From positions 4,216,001-4,280,000 of the forward strand of contig NZ_CP152413.1 of assembly GCF_038967635.1 (NCBI RefSeq): a DNA stretch of 64,000 bases, given 5' to 3'. The notes beneath the pieces were generated by a model. The model was not told the origin of the DNA, did no database searches, and worked only from the letters and a program-made list of their open reading frames with translations. This document shows, one piece after another, positions 35,151 to 44,463 of this stretch. This DNA is from Bradyrhizobium sp. B124. GTDB lineage: Bacteria; Pseudomonadota; Alphaproteobacteria; Rhizobiales; Xanthobacteraceae. Positions within the stretch are counted from its first letter, which is position 1. Each line of letters starts with the position of its first letter. Position numbers and translations under genes: made by a program.

Positions 35151-36101
35151 TCAGGTCTGGGTGTTGCGCCAGACGATGTCGCGGATCGCGATTTGCTTCG
35201 GGACCAGGCCGAGCTTGAAGAAGCGGTCGGCGACGCCTTGCTGGGTCGCGATGATGTCGTCGGTCACGGGGCCGACCGAGAAGCCGGCGCGCTTTGCCGC
35301 GATGGTCTGGATATCGAGCGGCACGCCGGTGACCGCGGCCAGCGATTTCGCGACCTCGTCGGGGTGCGCCTCGGCCCACTTCGCCGTCGATGTCGTGACA
35401 TCGACGATCTGCTGCAGCAGAGCACCGTGCTTGTTCGCGAAATCGCGGTTGGCGATGTAGAACGCGTTGGTCTTGGTGATATCGCTGCTCTTGACCAGAA
35501 TGCGGCCGTTCTGCCTGGTCTCGGCGATCGCGAAATACGGATCCCAGATCGCCCAGGCGTCGATGCCGCCATTGGCAAATGCAGGACCCGCGTCCGGCGG
35601 CGTCAGATAGACCGGCGTGATGTCGCCGTAGGTCAGCCCGGCCTTCTCCAGCGTCTGGATCACGACGTTGTGCGCGCTGGATCCCTTGGTGAAGCCGACC
35701 CGCTTGCCCTTGAGATCGGCGATGGCTGTGATTGCCGAATTCTGCGGCACCAGGATGCCGGAGCCATTGATGATAGGCTGCGCGGCGGCATAGACGATGG
35801 CCGCGCCCGCCGCCTGCGCGAAGATCGGCGGGGAATCGCCGACCGCGCCGTAATCGACGCTGCCGACATTCATTGCCTCCATCATCGGCGGACCCGAGGA
35901 GAACTCGACCCATTTCACGCTGACGCCCTGCGGCTTGAAATGGTTTTCCAAGGCCTCACGCTGGCGCGTGATAACGAGCACGCCGTTCTTCTGGTAGCCG
36001 ATACGAATTTCCTTCGCGTCCGCCTGGGCCTGCGCGTTTCGTGACAGCGCGGCAGTGGCGGCTGCGACGAGCGACAGGTGGAGGAACTCACGACGCTTCA
36101 T
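35151..36101 (-). CDS. ssuA: aliphatic sulfonate ABC transporter substrate-binding protein SsuA (copy 2)
   Basis: 316 residues. The N-terminus MKRREFLHLSLVAAATAAL is a twin-arginine-style signal, unlike the Sec-type leader of copy 1. The mature part has RIGYQKNGVLVITRQREALE, EFSSGPPMMEAMNVGSVDYG and DAWAIWDPYFAIAETR. It is the first gene of the ssu operon and lies 41 bases before copy 1. The two copies may have different sulfonate preferences. The 216 bases upstream should hold the operon promoter; I could not assign its elements. Confidence 0.9.
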   Translation of the reverse strand: MKRREFLHLSLVAAATAALSRNAQAQADAKEIRIGYQKNGVLVITRQREALENHFKPQGVSVKWVEFSSGPPMMEAMNVGSVDYGAVGDSPPIFAQAAGAAIVYAAAQPIINGSGILVPQNSAITAIADLKGKRVGFTKGSSAHNVVIQTLEKAGLTYGDITPVYLTPPDAGPAFANGGIDAWAIWDPYFAIAETRQNGRILVKSSDITKTNAFYIANRDFANKHGALLQQIVDVTTSTAKWAEAHPDEVAKSLAAVTGVPLDIQTIAAKRAGFSVGPVTDDIIATQQGVADRFFKLGLVPKQIAIRDIVWRNTQT

Positions 36102-36317
36102 TCCAAGACTCTCCTGACGATCAAGCGCGTTTCTCAACACGCGATCATGCGATGTCAGGATGATGGGGCGCGCGAATGAAGCTGTCGAGCACCGCACAAA
36201 AATAGCGATATCAGCACTTCGGTGCAGGCATCGCGCGGGCCGTTTCGTTCAAGGCGCAGGTCGCGCGTAGCGAATTATTTTCTTCACGCGATCGCGAGGT
36301 CGCTGCACAGCAATCGA

Positions 36318-37523
36318 TCACCCAGCGGCCGCGGTCTTCGGGCCGACATTGACCGCGAGTTTACCATAGCGGTCCGAGAACGCCTGGGTGTCGATCTCCT
36401 CGAGCTGGATCGAGCCGTCAAGCACGCCCTTCTTCCAGGCATCGTGTTCGGGATCGTGCTGGAACTCCGGCATCACTTCCTTGCCGAACAATTCGAGCGA
36501 CTCGCAGATGTGCTCATGGGTGTTCTTGCCGGCCTGGTTGAGCAGGATCACCTGATCGATATGCGAGGCGCGGAAGCGTCGCAGCTTCTTGCGCAAGGTT
36601 TCCGGCGAGCCGATCAGGCCGCCGCGCAATGCGGCCTCCTGCGCCTCGGGATTCTCGCGCTTCCACTTGTTGTACTCGTCCCACATGTTGACGGTGCCGG
36701 GCGCCGGCCGCTGCCGGTTCTGCGCCTGGCCGTAATAGCGCAGCGCGAACTGGAAGAAGGTCGCGCCGTCGGCGCGCTTGCGCGCCTCCTCATCCGTCTC
36801 GGCGCACATGAAGAACGACACCAGCGCCATGTTGGGATTGATCTCGTAGTCGGCGAGCTTGTTCAGCCGCTTGGTGATCGCATTGTAGTAGGCGTGCACC
36901 CAGGCATGCGCCGCCTCGGCGCTGACGAACTGAAAGCCGAGCGCACCAAATCCGTTTTGCCCGGCGCGCTCGATCGTCGGCAGTTGCGAGCACGCCATCC
37001 AGAGCGGCGGATGCGGCTTCTGTACCGGCTTCGGCACGACATTGCGCAGCGGGATGTCGAAATATTTGCCGTGGTGTTCGGTGCCGACCTTGGTGAACAT
37101 CGGGAAGATCGCTGCGACAGCCTCCTCGAACACCTCGCGCTTGGTCTCCATGTCACGGCCGAACGGCGTCAGCTCGGTGATCGAGGCGCTCTCGCCCATA
37201 CCGAATTCACAACGACCGTTGGAGAGCAGATCGAGCACCGCGACCCGCTCGGCGACGCGCGCGGGATGATTGGTGGTGAGCTGGAAGATGCCGTGGCCGA
37301 GTCGGATGTTTTTAGTGCGCTGGCTCGCGGCGGCGAGGAAGGATTCCGGCGCCGGCGAGTGCGAATATTCCTCGAGGAAATGATGCTCGACGACCCAGGC
37401 GTAGTCGTAAGCGAGCCGGTCGGCGGTCTCCAATTGTGTCAGCGCGTTCTGGTAGAGCCGGAGCTCGTCGCCGTCGTTCCAGGGGCGCGGCAGTTGCAGC
37501 TCGTAAAAGATGCCGAATTTCAT
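36318..37523 (-). CDS. LLM-class (luciferase-like) flavin-dependent monooxygenase
   Basis: 401 residues. The N-terminus MKFGIFYELQLPRPW, then DYAWVVEHHFLEEYSHSPAPE near residue 45, IRLGHGIFQLTTNHPARVAERVAVLD (in part HGIFQLTTNHPARVAE) and LDLLSNGRCEFGMGES, identify the bacterial luciferase family. It uses FMNH2 and O2; the substrate is unknown. It lies 216 bases upstream of ssuA copy 2 on the same strand and could draw FMNH2 from the same reductase, which suggests a sulfur-related substrate, but this is inference. The ATG at 37523 matches the family start. Confidence 0.85.
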   Translation of the reverse strand: MKFGIFYELQLPRPWNDGDELRLYQNALTQLETADRLAYDYAWVVEHHFLEEYSHSPAPESFLAAASQRTKNIRLGHGIFQLTTNHPARVAERVAVLDLLSNGRCEFGMGESASITELTPFGRDMETKREVFEEAVAAIFPMFTKVGTEHHGKYFDIPLRNVVPKPVQKPHPPLWMACSQLPTIERAGQNGFGALGFQFVSAEAAHAWVHAYYNAITKRLNKLADYEINPNMALVSFFMCAETDEEARKRADGATFFQFALRYYGQAQNRQRPAPGTVNMWDEYNKWKRENPEAQEAALRGGLIGSPETLRKKLRRFRASHIDQVILLNQAGKNTHEHICESLELFGKEVMPEFQHDPEHDAWKKGVLDGSIQLEEIDTQAFSDRYGKLAVNVGPKTAAAG

Positions 37524-37740
37524 GGCGTCACTCCCAAGGTCGTCCCCGACCACCTGTGGTGGTCCCGACCGCTTGTTGTTTTCGGTCAGTCTAGTGGCGC
37601 CCCGGGTCAAGTCTAGCCTCGGGCGCGAAACCCCAATTCCGCGCGGCGGGAGACGGCTTGCTTGGGACGCATGAATGTTTAGCTTGTGCGGGTGTGAGTC
37701 GCGGCGCTATCGGTCGCGCGCTCATTCTTCCGAAAGCCAC

Positions 37741-38850
37741 ATGACCACCTTTACGCCGCACCAGGATTCCGCGCTGAAAGCTGTTGCCGACTGGCTGAAA
37801 GCCAAGCCCGGCCAGAACGGGACGCCGCAGGTATTCCGCCTGTTCGGCTATGCCGGAACCGGCAAGACCACGCTTGCCCAGCACATCGCCGAAGGCGTCG
37901 ATGGCGAGGTGAAGTTCGCGGCCTTCACCGGCAAGGCGGCGCTGGTGATGCGCAACAAGGGCTGCGACAGCGCCTCCACGATCCATTCCCTGATCTACCG
38001 TGCCCGCGAGTCCGGCGTCGAGCAGCCGAGTTTTGAGCTGTGGGACGACGCGCCAGCATCAAAAGCGAAGCTGATCGTGATCGACGAATGTTCGATGGTC
38101 GACGCCGAGCTCGGCCGCGACCTGATGTCGTTCGACTGCCCGCTGCTGGTGCTCGGCGACCCCGCGCAATTGCCGCCGATCCAGGGCGGCGGCTTCTTCA
38201 CCGACGCCGAGCCGGACGCGATGCTGACCGAGGTGCACCGCCAGGCGCAGGACGATCCGATCGTGCGGATGTCGATGGATATCCGCGAGGGCCGCGAGCT
38301 CGAGATCGGCCGCCATGGCGAGAGTGAGGTCGTCTCGCGCAAGGAGCTCGATCCGGACCGCGTGATGAGCGCCGATCAGGTGCTGGTCGGCCGCAACAAC
38401 ACCCGCCGCGCCTACAACATGCGGATGCGGCAGCGGCTAAAGATCGAGGATCCTCTCCCCGTTGCCGGCGACAAGCTGGTCTGCCTGCGCAACAACCGCA
38501 AGAAGGCGCTGTTCAACGGCGGGCTGTGGCGGGTCAAGGCGCGCGCGCAGTCGAAGTCCAAGATCATTACCATGCGCGTCATGCCGGACGAGGATTTCGG
38601 CCACAAGGTCACCAAGGTGTCGGTGCGCGGTGAATGTTTCGACGGCGGCATCGAGGGCATTCCGTGGGAGCAGCGCAAGCCCTATGACGAGTTCGACTAC
38701 GGATACATACTGACCGTCCATAAGTCGCAGGGTTCGCAATGGGACGACGTCGTGCTGTTCGACGAGAGTTTTGCGTTCCAGGACTCGCGCGCGAGGTGGC
38801 TGTATACGGGCATCACGCGCGCCGCGAAGCGGCTCAGCATCGTGGTGTGA
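37741..38850 (+). CDS. RecD-like superfamily 1 ATP-dependent helicase/exonuclease
   Basis: 369 residues. Helicase motifs in order: Walker A RLFGYAGTGKTTLAQ near residue 40, motif Ia FTGKAA, Walker B LIVIDECSMVDAEL near residue 115, motif III LLVLGDPAQLPPIQGGG, and near the C-terminus motif V TVHKSQGSQWD and motif VI WLYTGITRAAKRL. There is no N-terminal RecD2 accessory domain. These short RecD-like proteins are common in Rhizobiales; their role in repair or phage biology is not established. Single gene. Confidence 0.87.
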   Translation: MTTFTPHQDSALKAVADWLKAKPGQNGTPQVFRLFGYAGTGKTTLAQHIAEGVDGEVKFAAFTGKAALVMRNKGCDSASTIHSLIYRARESGVEQPSFELWDDAPASKAKLIVIDECSMVDAELGRDLMSFDCPLLVLGDPAQLPPIQGGGFFTDAEPDAMLTEVHRQAQDDPIVRMSMDIREGRELEIGRHGESEVVSRKELDPDRVMSADQVLVGRNNTRRAYNMRMRQRLKIEDPLPVAGDKLVCLRNNRKKALFNGGLWRVKARAQSKSKIITMRVMPDEDFGHKVTKVSVRGECFDGGIEGIPWEQRKPYDEFDYGYILTVHKSQGSQWDDVVLFDESFAFQDSRARWLYTGITRAAKRLSIVV

Positions 38851-38919
38851 TCGTCCCGCAGGCGCCGACGTCATCCTGACAGTGAGTATATGGCTCGCAG
38901 GCGACACCAAATATTCAGC

Positions 38920-39040
38920 GTCGTCCTGGCGAAAGCCAGGACCCATTACCCCGGCTGCTTGTTGTTGCGGGACGCTGGGGCCACGATCCCGCCTACAGTT
39001 ACATTTGGTGGTTATGGGTCCTGGCTTTCGCCAGGACGAC
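38920..39040. repeat. palindromic intergenic repeat, family A, copy 3
   Basis: Ends GTCGTCCTGG and CCAGGACGAC with inner GGCGAAAGCCAGGACCCAT / ATGGGTCCTGGCTTTCGCC, the same design as 18184-18305. It occupies a third of the 387-base gap (38851-39237) between the helicase and msrA; no gene is seen in the rest. Confidence 0.75.
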
Positions 39041-39237
39041 GGGCGTGGAGCGGCCGCGGCAAAAATCCGGCACCGTCACCGCTGAACTTCGCTGATTTCC
39101 CTCACGAAACCGTGTGGCTGGCGCCGTAACAAAACGCCCCCTCGCCCGTATTTTGAAGCGTCGGAGCAGCCCGGCCGGTTTGCCAATGCCGGCTGCCGCT
39201 CTAGACTGACCCCCAATTGCGATCCCACGAGGAACCC

Positions 39238-39954
39238 ATGCCCAAAAGCTCCCTCAGCCGCCTCTCGCTTTGCGCCGCCGCGATCGGCGCGCTGGCCGTT
39301 GCCGCTTTTGCCGTTGCGCCCTCGCTTGCCGCCGAGGACGCCGTGGTCATCCCGGCGCCGGCCGCGAGCGCGCCGGAAACCGGTATCAAGACCGCGGTGC
39401 TCGCCGGCGGCTGCTTCTGGGGTGTGCAGGGCGTGTTCCAGCACACCGCCGGCATCGTCAGCGCGGTGTCCGGCTACTCCGGCGGCAGCAAGGCCAATGC
39501 CGACTACGAGAAGGTCTCGACCGGCACCACCGGCCACGCGGAATCCGTCGAAATCAAGTACGACCCGCAGAAGATCTCCTACGGCAAGATCCTGCAGATC
39601 TTCTTCTCCGTCGTGCATGACCCGACCCAGCTGAACCGCCAGGGCCCCGACTCCGGCACGCAGTATCGCTCGGCGATCTTCACGACCAGCGACGAGCAGA
39701 AGAAGGTGGCGGATGCCTATATCGCCCAGCTCAACGCGGCCAAGGTCTACAAGAAGCCGATCGTCACCAAGGTCGGCGCGCTGGAGGCGTTCTATCCGGC
39801 GGAGGGCTACCACCAGGACTATCTGACGCTGCACCCGAGCCAACCCTATATTGCGTATAACGACATCCCGAAGGTCGAGAACTTGAAGAAGATCTTCGCG
39901 GAGGACTACATCGAGAAGCCGACGCTGGTGAGCAGCACCAAGGTCACCAACTGA
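39238..39954 (+). CDS. msrA: exported peptide-methionine (S)-S-oxide reductase MsrA
   Basis: 238 residues. A Sec signal peptide (LSLCAAAIGALAVAAFAVAPSLAA, in part AAAIGALAVAAFAVAPSLAA) precedes the MsrA domain. The active site AGGCFWGVQGVFQHT is near residue 60 and the conserved GYSGG, ESVEIKYDP, FFSVVHDPTQLNRQGPD and YHQDY motifs follow. It reduces methionine-S-sulfoxide in envelope proteins. The ATG at 39238 is chosen because the signal then starts at once. msrB follows after 115 bases. Confidence 0.93.
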   Translation: MPKSSLSRLSLCAAAIGALAVAAFAVAPSLAAEDAVVIPAPAASAPETGIKTAVLAGGCFWGVQGVFQHTAGIVSAVSGYSGGSKANADYEKVSTGTTGHAESVEIKYDPQKISYGKILQIFFSVVHDPTQLNRQGPDSGTQYRSAIFTTSDEQKKVADAYIAQLNAAKVYKKPIVTKVGALEAFYPAEGYHQDYLTLHPSQPYIAYNDIPKVENLKKIFAEDYIEKPTLVSSTKVTN

Positions 39955-39966
39955 GGCGACGCTTCC

Positions 39967-40050
39967 CGTCATTGCGAGCGAAGCGAAGCAATCCATGTCG
40001 CGGCAAGCGGAAAGATGGATTGCTTCGTCGCTTTGCTCCTCGCAATGACG
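39967..40050. repeat. palindromic intergenic repeat, family F
   Basis: Inverted repeat: CGTCATTGCGAGCGAAGCGA and TCGCTTTGCTCCTCGCAATGACG-type right arm, with inner GCAATCCAT/ATGGATTGC. It lies between msrA and msrB and ends 20 bases before the msrB start, so it may affect readthrough from msrA. Confidence 0.75.
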
Positions 40051-40069
40051 ATCAAACCAAGGAGGTTGA

Positions 40070-40483
<414 letters not shown>

Positions 40484-40500
40484 CGGCCGCAGCTCCGCTC

Positions 40501-40583
40501 GTCATGCGCGGGCTCGACCGGCGCATCCATCAAGCAATGAGTTTTTCGTCACGATGGATTGCCGGGTCGAGCCCGGCAATGAC
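40501..40583. repeat. palindromic intergenic repeat, family G
   Basis: Ends GTCATGCGCGGGCTCGACC and GGGTCGAGCCCGGCAATGAC pair over nearly 20 bases with one or two mismatches; inner GCATCCATCA/TGATGGATTGC-like arms. It lies in the gap after msrB. Confidence 0.65.
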
Positions 40584-40713
40584 GACGGTGGATTTGGCAA
40601 ATATCCCGCTCTCCCATCGAACGTTTGATCCGCCCGCGCGACCAAGAACCGGTCGCGCGGGGTTTTGTTTGGCCCGGCCGTCCGTCCGCGCACGTAAACA
40701 AAAGGAAATTTTG

Positions 40714-41091
40714 ATGTCACCAATTCCAGCAAAGCTTTTGTTTGGTCTCGGCCTTGCCAGCTTCGTCATCGGGAGTGCGGTGAGCATGCCGGCGCTCGCC
40801 GCCGACAAGATCTCGCTGTTCAAGGCCATCACCTCCAAGGACGAAATCGTCATCGGCCTGACGGACGCCGACCTCGCGCAGGTCGAGGGCCAGAATGCCG
40901 GCGGCATCGCCAAGATGCTGGTCGCCAAGGGCTCGATGAGCGTCTGGCAATATGCCGTGCACAAATCCGCTTCCGGCGAGCTCGAACAGGCGCCGCTGCA
41001 CAAGATCGGCCTGATCGCCAGCGACTCGCTGCGGGTCGAGCCCTACCCGACCCCGCTGAAGGTGCTCCCGATCGACGAGAGCAAGAAATAG
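40714..41091 (+). CDS. small exported protein of unknown function
   Basis: 125 residues. A signal peptide (LLFGLGLASFVIGSAVSMPAL, cleaved after ALA near residue 29) is followed by DKISLFKAITSKDEIVIGLT and a stretch with EGQNAGGIAKMLVAKGSMSVWQY (in part GGIAKMLVAKGSMSVWQY), then LRVEPYPTPLKVLPID. AAGGAAA precedes the ATG. Composition is that of a stable globular periplasmic protein. No family recognised. Confidence 0.7.
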   Translation: MSPIPAKLLFGLGLASFVIGSAVSMPALAADKISLFKAITSKDEIVIGLTDADLAQVEGQNAGGIAKMLVAKGSMSVWQYAVHKSASGELEQAPLHKIGLIASDSLRVEPYPTPLKVLPIDESKK

Positions 41092-41228
41092 CCGCCCCGG
41101 CGCCCAACAACATCCTCGTGATCGGCCGGCGGCCTTAACGACTCGCGCCCCGGAATGTGCTTTGCTCCGAATTCGCGGGGCCGTAGGCGTCTCGCCGTGC
41201 GGCTGCCGCCTGTTCTGAGGAGGGCGCC

Positions 41229-41393
41229 ATGTCGCTTGGACTGATCCTCATCATCCTCCTGCTGATTATCCTGCTGGGCGGCTATAGCGGCCGCATCCGC
41301 GGCTATGGCTATGGTCTCGGCCACTCCGGAATGGGCCTTTTTGGGGTGATTTTGATCGTGGTCGTGATCCTGGCCTTGCTCGACAAGATTTAA
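41229..41393 (+). CDS. DUF3309-type tiny membrane protein (54 aa)
   Basis: The N-terminal helix LGLILIILLLIILLGG is followed by a Gly/Tyr/Arg-rich loop (YSGRIRGYGYGLGHSG) and a second helix GLFGVILIVVVILALL. This two-helix, glycine-linker layout is that of the DUF3309 family found across Proteobacteria. A GAGGAGG ribosome site stands just upstream. Function unknown; such proteins are often stress-induced. Confidence 0.8.
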   Translation: MSLGLILIILLLIILLGGYSGRIRGYGYGLGHSGMGLFGVILIVVVILALLDKI

Positions 41394-41615
41394 TGGCTGT
41401 AAGCCATTGAAATTGATGGAGTTATTTTGATTGACCGCGTGCCATGCGCGGATTCGGCATGTGCCCTGCCGGGGGCGCTTCTGGGGTCGCATTTTTGTCA
41501 AAGAGGCCTATATTAGGGATCGAAATGACATGTACGGCGCGCCGCCGATTATAGGCCGCCGTCCCCCAAAATCCCTTTCGCCGCTCTATGCCAAGAACAC
41601 AAGAGGTCGTCGACC

Positions 41616-41906
41616 ATGCGTCCCCTGCGTCCGTTCAACTATAACACGTCCGCCGAACTGTTCCCTGCCGCGATCCGCAAGAAGAAGCGGGCCGGCTTTG
41701 CCTACCGCCGTTTCGGCACTGCTGCCGAGGCCGTGCAGTTCGCGATGGAGCAGCTGCCAGCGGATTCGCTGAACGGCGCCTATCTCCAGGTCGAGGAAGC
41801 CCGTTTCGACCAGAACGGCATCCGTTCGCTGTATGAGAGCGAAGGCTTCCCGCTGCCGCGCCGTCCGCGCACTGAGCCGGCCCAGACCGACGCGGACGCC
41901 GCATAA
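41616..41906 (+). CDS. conserved hypothetical protein (96 aa)
   Basis: Begins [18 protein letters not shown], then [20 protein letters not shown] and [20 protein letters not shown], ending in an acidic Ala/Asp tail. It looks like a cytosolic alpha/beta protein. Similar short proteins are frequent in Bradyrhizobium as far as I recall. A clear terminator follows at 41930. Function unknown. Confidence 0.7.
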   Translation: MRPLRPFNYNTSAELFPAAIRKKKRAGFAYRRFGTAAEAVQFAMEQLPADSLNGAYLQVEEARFDQNGIRSLYESEGFPLPRRPRTEPAQTDADAA

Positions 41907-41929
41907 AGCTTTCTGCTCGTCGCCCAACG

Positions 41930-41959
41930 AAAAGCCCTCGGACCGATCCGGGGGCTTTT
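41930..41959 (+). terminator. rho-independent terminator
   Basis: AAAAGCCCTCGG / CCGGGGGCTTTT stem with a short loop and T-rich downstream sequence, 23 bases after the 96-aa gene. It is near-symmetrical and could also serve the convergent DUF4112 gene. Confidence 0.85.
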
Positions 41960-41968
41960 GTTTTGAAG

Positions 41969-42529
41969 TTATAGCCTCGGCTGCTTGTCGAGCCAGCGCC
42001 GCAGCATCCGCACATTGCGCATATTGGCGCGGAACATGACGTCGAAGGCATCGCCCGCCACCGGCACCATGCCGACCACGCCGTCGACGGCGACATTGGC
42101 AAGCATCCGCGCGGTGATGTGCCAGGGCGCACCCAGCAGACGGGCCTCGCGCACCAGCCACAATGAGATCGCGGTGGTGATGAGATCGCCGATCACCGGG
42201 ATCAGGCCGATCAACCCGTCGATGCCGTAGCGGACATTGGTACCCGGCACGACGAAGGCGACGTCGAGCAGCTTTGCGATCATCTCCAGCCGCGCGAGCC
42301 GCTCCTCGCGCGTCAGATTGCCGAACGGGTTGGCGGTGGAGTTGCGGAAGTCGAAGCTGAAGCCTTCCGGAAAGGCTCCCTGAAAACCTTGGAACTGCGG
42401 ATGCAGCGGGCCATCGCCGAGCTCGCGCCCGTCCTGATCGATGACCTTGCCGCGCGCCTGCGCCCCGCCGAAAGGCGGCCGCGATCGCGTGGCGTGGGGG
42501 GAGAAAATGTCGTCCTCGGGCATGGCCAT
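41969..42529 (-). CDS. DUF4112 domain protein
   Basis: 186 residues. The N-terminal 70 are polar. The DUF4112 domain starts at ARLEMIAKLLDVAFVVPGTN and includes YGIDGLIGLIPVIGDLITTA, a membrane-associated hairpin, and VVGMVPVAGDAFDVMFRANM. The paired GLIPVIGD/GMVPVAGD motifs are diagnostic. Function unknown. The start is ATG at 42529; an ATG two codons later is possible. Confidence 0.85.
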   Translation of the reverse strand: MAMPEDDIFSPHATRSRPPFGGAQARGKVIDQDGRELGDGPLHPQFQGFQGAFPEGFSFDFRNSTANPFGNLTREERLARLEMIAKLLDVAFVVPGTNVRYGIDGLIGLIPVIGDLITTAISLWLVREARLLGAPWHITARMLANVAVDGVVGMVPVAGDAFDVMFRANMRNVRMLRRWLDKQPRL

Positions 42530-42605
42530 CACATGGTAACGCAGGCAGGTGGTTCAAGTTGCGTCACATTACCACTGTGTCACATTCAAGGCCGTTCAAG
42601 CCGCA

Positions 42606-43568
42606 TCACGTGCCCCGCGCCGCCGATGGCGTCAGACCGAAGCGGCGGCGGAAGCAGCGGTTGAAGTAGGACAGATCGTTGAACCCGCAATCGAAGGCGA
42701 TGTCGCTGATCCGCCGCTCGGCGTCATGGACCAGCATCTCGGCAGCTTTCGTCAGCCGCAATTCGGTCAGCCGCATGGTGAAGCTCGCGCCCGCCTCGTA
42801 GAGCAGCTCGTTGACGTAGCGCTCCGACAGGCCGGTCGCGGCGGCGAGCTTGTGCGCGGAGAAATCCGGCTCGGTGAAGCGCTTGGCGAGGATCATCAGC
42901 AGCGACTTCAGCCTGACCGCGCGAAGCCCGCGGCGTTGTGCTGCGGCCGCAAGATCGCCGCGGGCGCCGAGGCCGAGGGCTGCGAGATCCAACAGATGCG
43001 CCGCGATGGCGAAGCCGGCCTCATCGACGGCATCGGGCGATTGCAGCAGCAGGTCGCTATAGTCCATCGCCAGCGACAGCGCGCCGCCCGGCGCGAGCTC
43101 GCGGCCGACCAGGTCGTCGACCCCGGTGACCATGGATCGCAAGGTCGCCATCGGCAGATGGACGTTGGTGAAGCGCTTGTGGTGGGCGCCGTCGGCGGTG
43201 AAGAACGGCTCGTCGAGCTTGAGCAGCACCATCGCGCCCGGCCGCATCTGGAATTCGCGCCCGCGATGCGTCACGGTCGAGGCGCGGTCGCCGGTGTTGC
43301 GCGCCAGGCAGTAACGGTCGTCATTGGTCGCCAGCACCTGGCGCCGCTCGCGCCGCACGGTGGTGAAGCTGCCGTTGCAACGGCCGAGCAGGGTGGTGCC
43401 GATATGGATCGAGTTCATCGTCGCGCGAAACGGCACCGCCGGTGACGGGTCGAGCTCGCCGGTGTTGGAGAAATGCTCGAACAGTTCGGCGAAGAACATG
43501 TAGCGCTGCCGCTCACCCAGACCGGGCGGCAGCATGTCGGTCGACAGCCTTTTTTTGATGACGGACAT
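42606..43568 (-). CDS. AraC-family transcriptional regulator (AraC-binding-like N-terminal domain)
   Basis: 320 residues. The C-terminal double HTH reads FSAHKLAAATGLSERYVNEL near residue 235 and ISDIAFDCGFNDLSYFNRCF near residue 290, ending FGLTPSAAR. The N-terminal half is of the AraC_binding_2 type with ATVTHRGREF-like sequence TVTHRGREFQMRPGAMVLLK. The ATG at 43568 gives the family-like start MSVIKKRLST. It is divergent from the small exported protein at 43806. Effector unknown. Confidence 0.88.
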   Translation of the reverse strand: MSVIKKRLSTDMLPPGLGERQRYMFFAELFEHFSNTGELDPSPAVPFRATMNSIHIGTTLLGRCNGSFTTVRRERRQVLATNDDRYCLARNTGDRASTVTHRGREFQMRPGAMVLLKLDEPFFTADGAHHKRFTNVHLPMATLRSMVTGVDDLVGRELAPGGALSLAMDYSDLLLQSPDAVDEAGFAIAAHLLDLAALGLGARGDLAAAAQRRGLRAVRLKSLLMILAKRFTEPDFSAHKLAAATGLSERYVNELLYEAGASFTMRLTELRLTKAAEMLVHDAERRISDIAFDCGFNDLSYFNRCFRRRFGLTPSAARGT

Positions 43569-43805
43569 CGGAAGGACGGGACCAAGGTGCTGGCCGGCAG
43601 TCTGGCCACCACGAGATGAACGGAAGGTGAAAGCCACCGGCCCTGTGCACAGCGCCGGACAGTCCAAGTCCGGAATCCTCCGGCGCTTCCCAGTCCAAGA
43701 CGCGTGTGCCGCGAGGGGCTTACCGATGGCACCGGCTCGCAGCCGGCAAAGACCACTCAAAGTGAGCCCCCGCACACAAGCGGGCCAGCCAGAGGAGACC
43801 AAGAG

Positions 43806-44048
43806 ATGAAGACTTCCGCGATCCGCAAGGTGCTGCTCGGGGTTGCGATCACCACCAGCATGGGGATCGGCTACGCGATCGGCGCCCAGCCGCACATGGA
43901 CGAGAGCCTTGCGATGCTGCAATCGGCGCGCGCCGAGCTCACCAGGGCGACGCCGAACAAGGGCGGCCACCGAGAGCGTGCGCTCGGCCTGATCGATCAG
44001 GCGATGGGCGAGGTGCGTGCCGGCATCGCGTTCGCTGGCGGCGGCTAG
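43806..44048 (+). CDS. small exported helical protein (80 aa)
   Basis: A signal-like hydrophobic segment, IRKVLLGVAITTSMGIGYAI, is followed by a helical region SLAMLQSARAELTRATPNKG and RALGLIDQAMGEVRAGIAFA. The repeat of hydrophobic heptads and the GGHRERALGLID motif suggest a helical hairpin. A GGAGACC ribosome site precedes the ATG. Function unknown. Confidence 0.7.
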   Translation: MKTSAIRKVLLGVAITTSMGIGYAIGAQPHMDESLAMLQSARAELTRATPNKGGHRERALGLIDQAMGEVRAGIAFAGGG

Positions 44049-44127
44049 CGCACGAATTGGAGAAGCGCGCAGCGAATTTTTGAAGAGATCAACGAATGAC
44101 TTTTGACATCAGCAGAGGACGACACTC

Positions 44128-44373
44128 ATGACCAGATTGATTGCGGCCGCCTTCCTTCTCGCCTCGCTCGGCAGCGCCGGCGCCATGCCGCTCGCACCGG
44201 TTACACCCACGCAGAATTCCGATGTCATCGTGGTCGCCGGCGGCTGTGGCGGCGGCTGGCATCGCGGTCCCTATGGCGGCTGCCGCCGCAACTACGCGCG
44301 GCCGTGGATGCACGCCTGTCCGCGCGGCTGGTATCTCGGCCCGGGCGGCCGCTGCCGCGCCAACGGCACCTGA
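44128..44373 (+). CDS. GCG_CRPN-type small exported protein
   Basis: 81 residues. A signal peptide (LIAAAFLLASLGSAGAMPLA) is followed by the GCG motif VVAGGCGGGWHRGPYGGC and a CRPN-like CRRNYARPWMHACPRGWYLG stretch (in part CRRNYARPWMHACPRGW). Four cysteines flank Gly/Trp-rich segments. Such short Rhizobiales proteins are of unknown function; the domain name describes the motif only. A perfect terminator follows. Confidence 0.75.
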   Translation: MTRLIAAAFLLASLGSAGAMPLAPVTPTQNSDVIVVAGGCGGGWHRGPYGGCRRNYARPWMHACPRGWYLGPGGRCRANGT

Positions 44374-44406
44374 GCATTTCGGCACCCAGGCCTTTTCATC
44401 ACGCCG

Positions 44407-44434
44407 GCGGCGGACGGAAACGTCCGCCGCTTTT
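44407..44434 (+). terminator. rho-independent terminator
   Basis: GCGGCGGACG-gaaa-CGTCCGCCGC is a perfect ten-base stem with a GNRA-type loop, followed by TTTT. It lies 33 bases after the GCG_CRPN gene. Confidence 0.85.
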
Positions 44435-44463
44435 GCGTTCGATCCACTTCGCTCGAAAACGCT

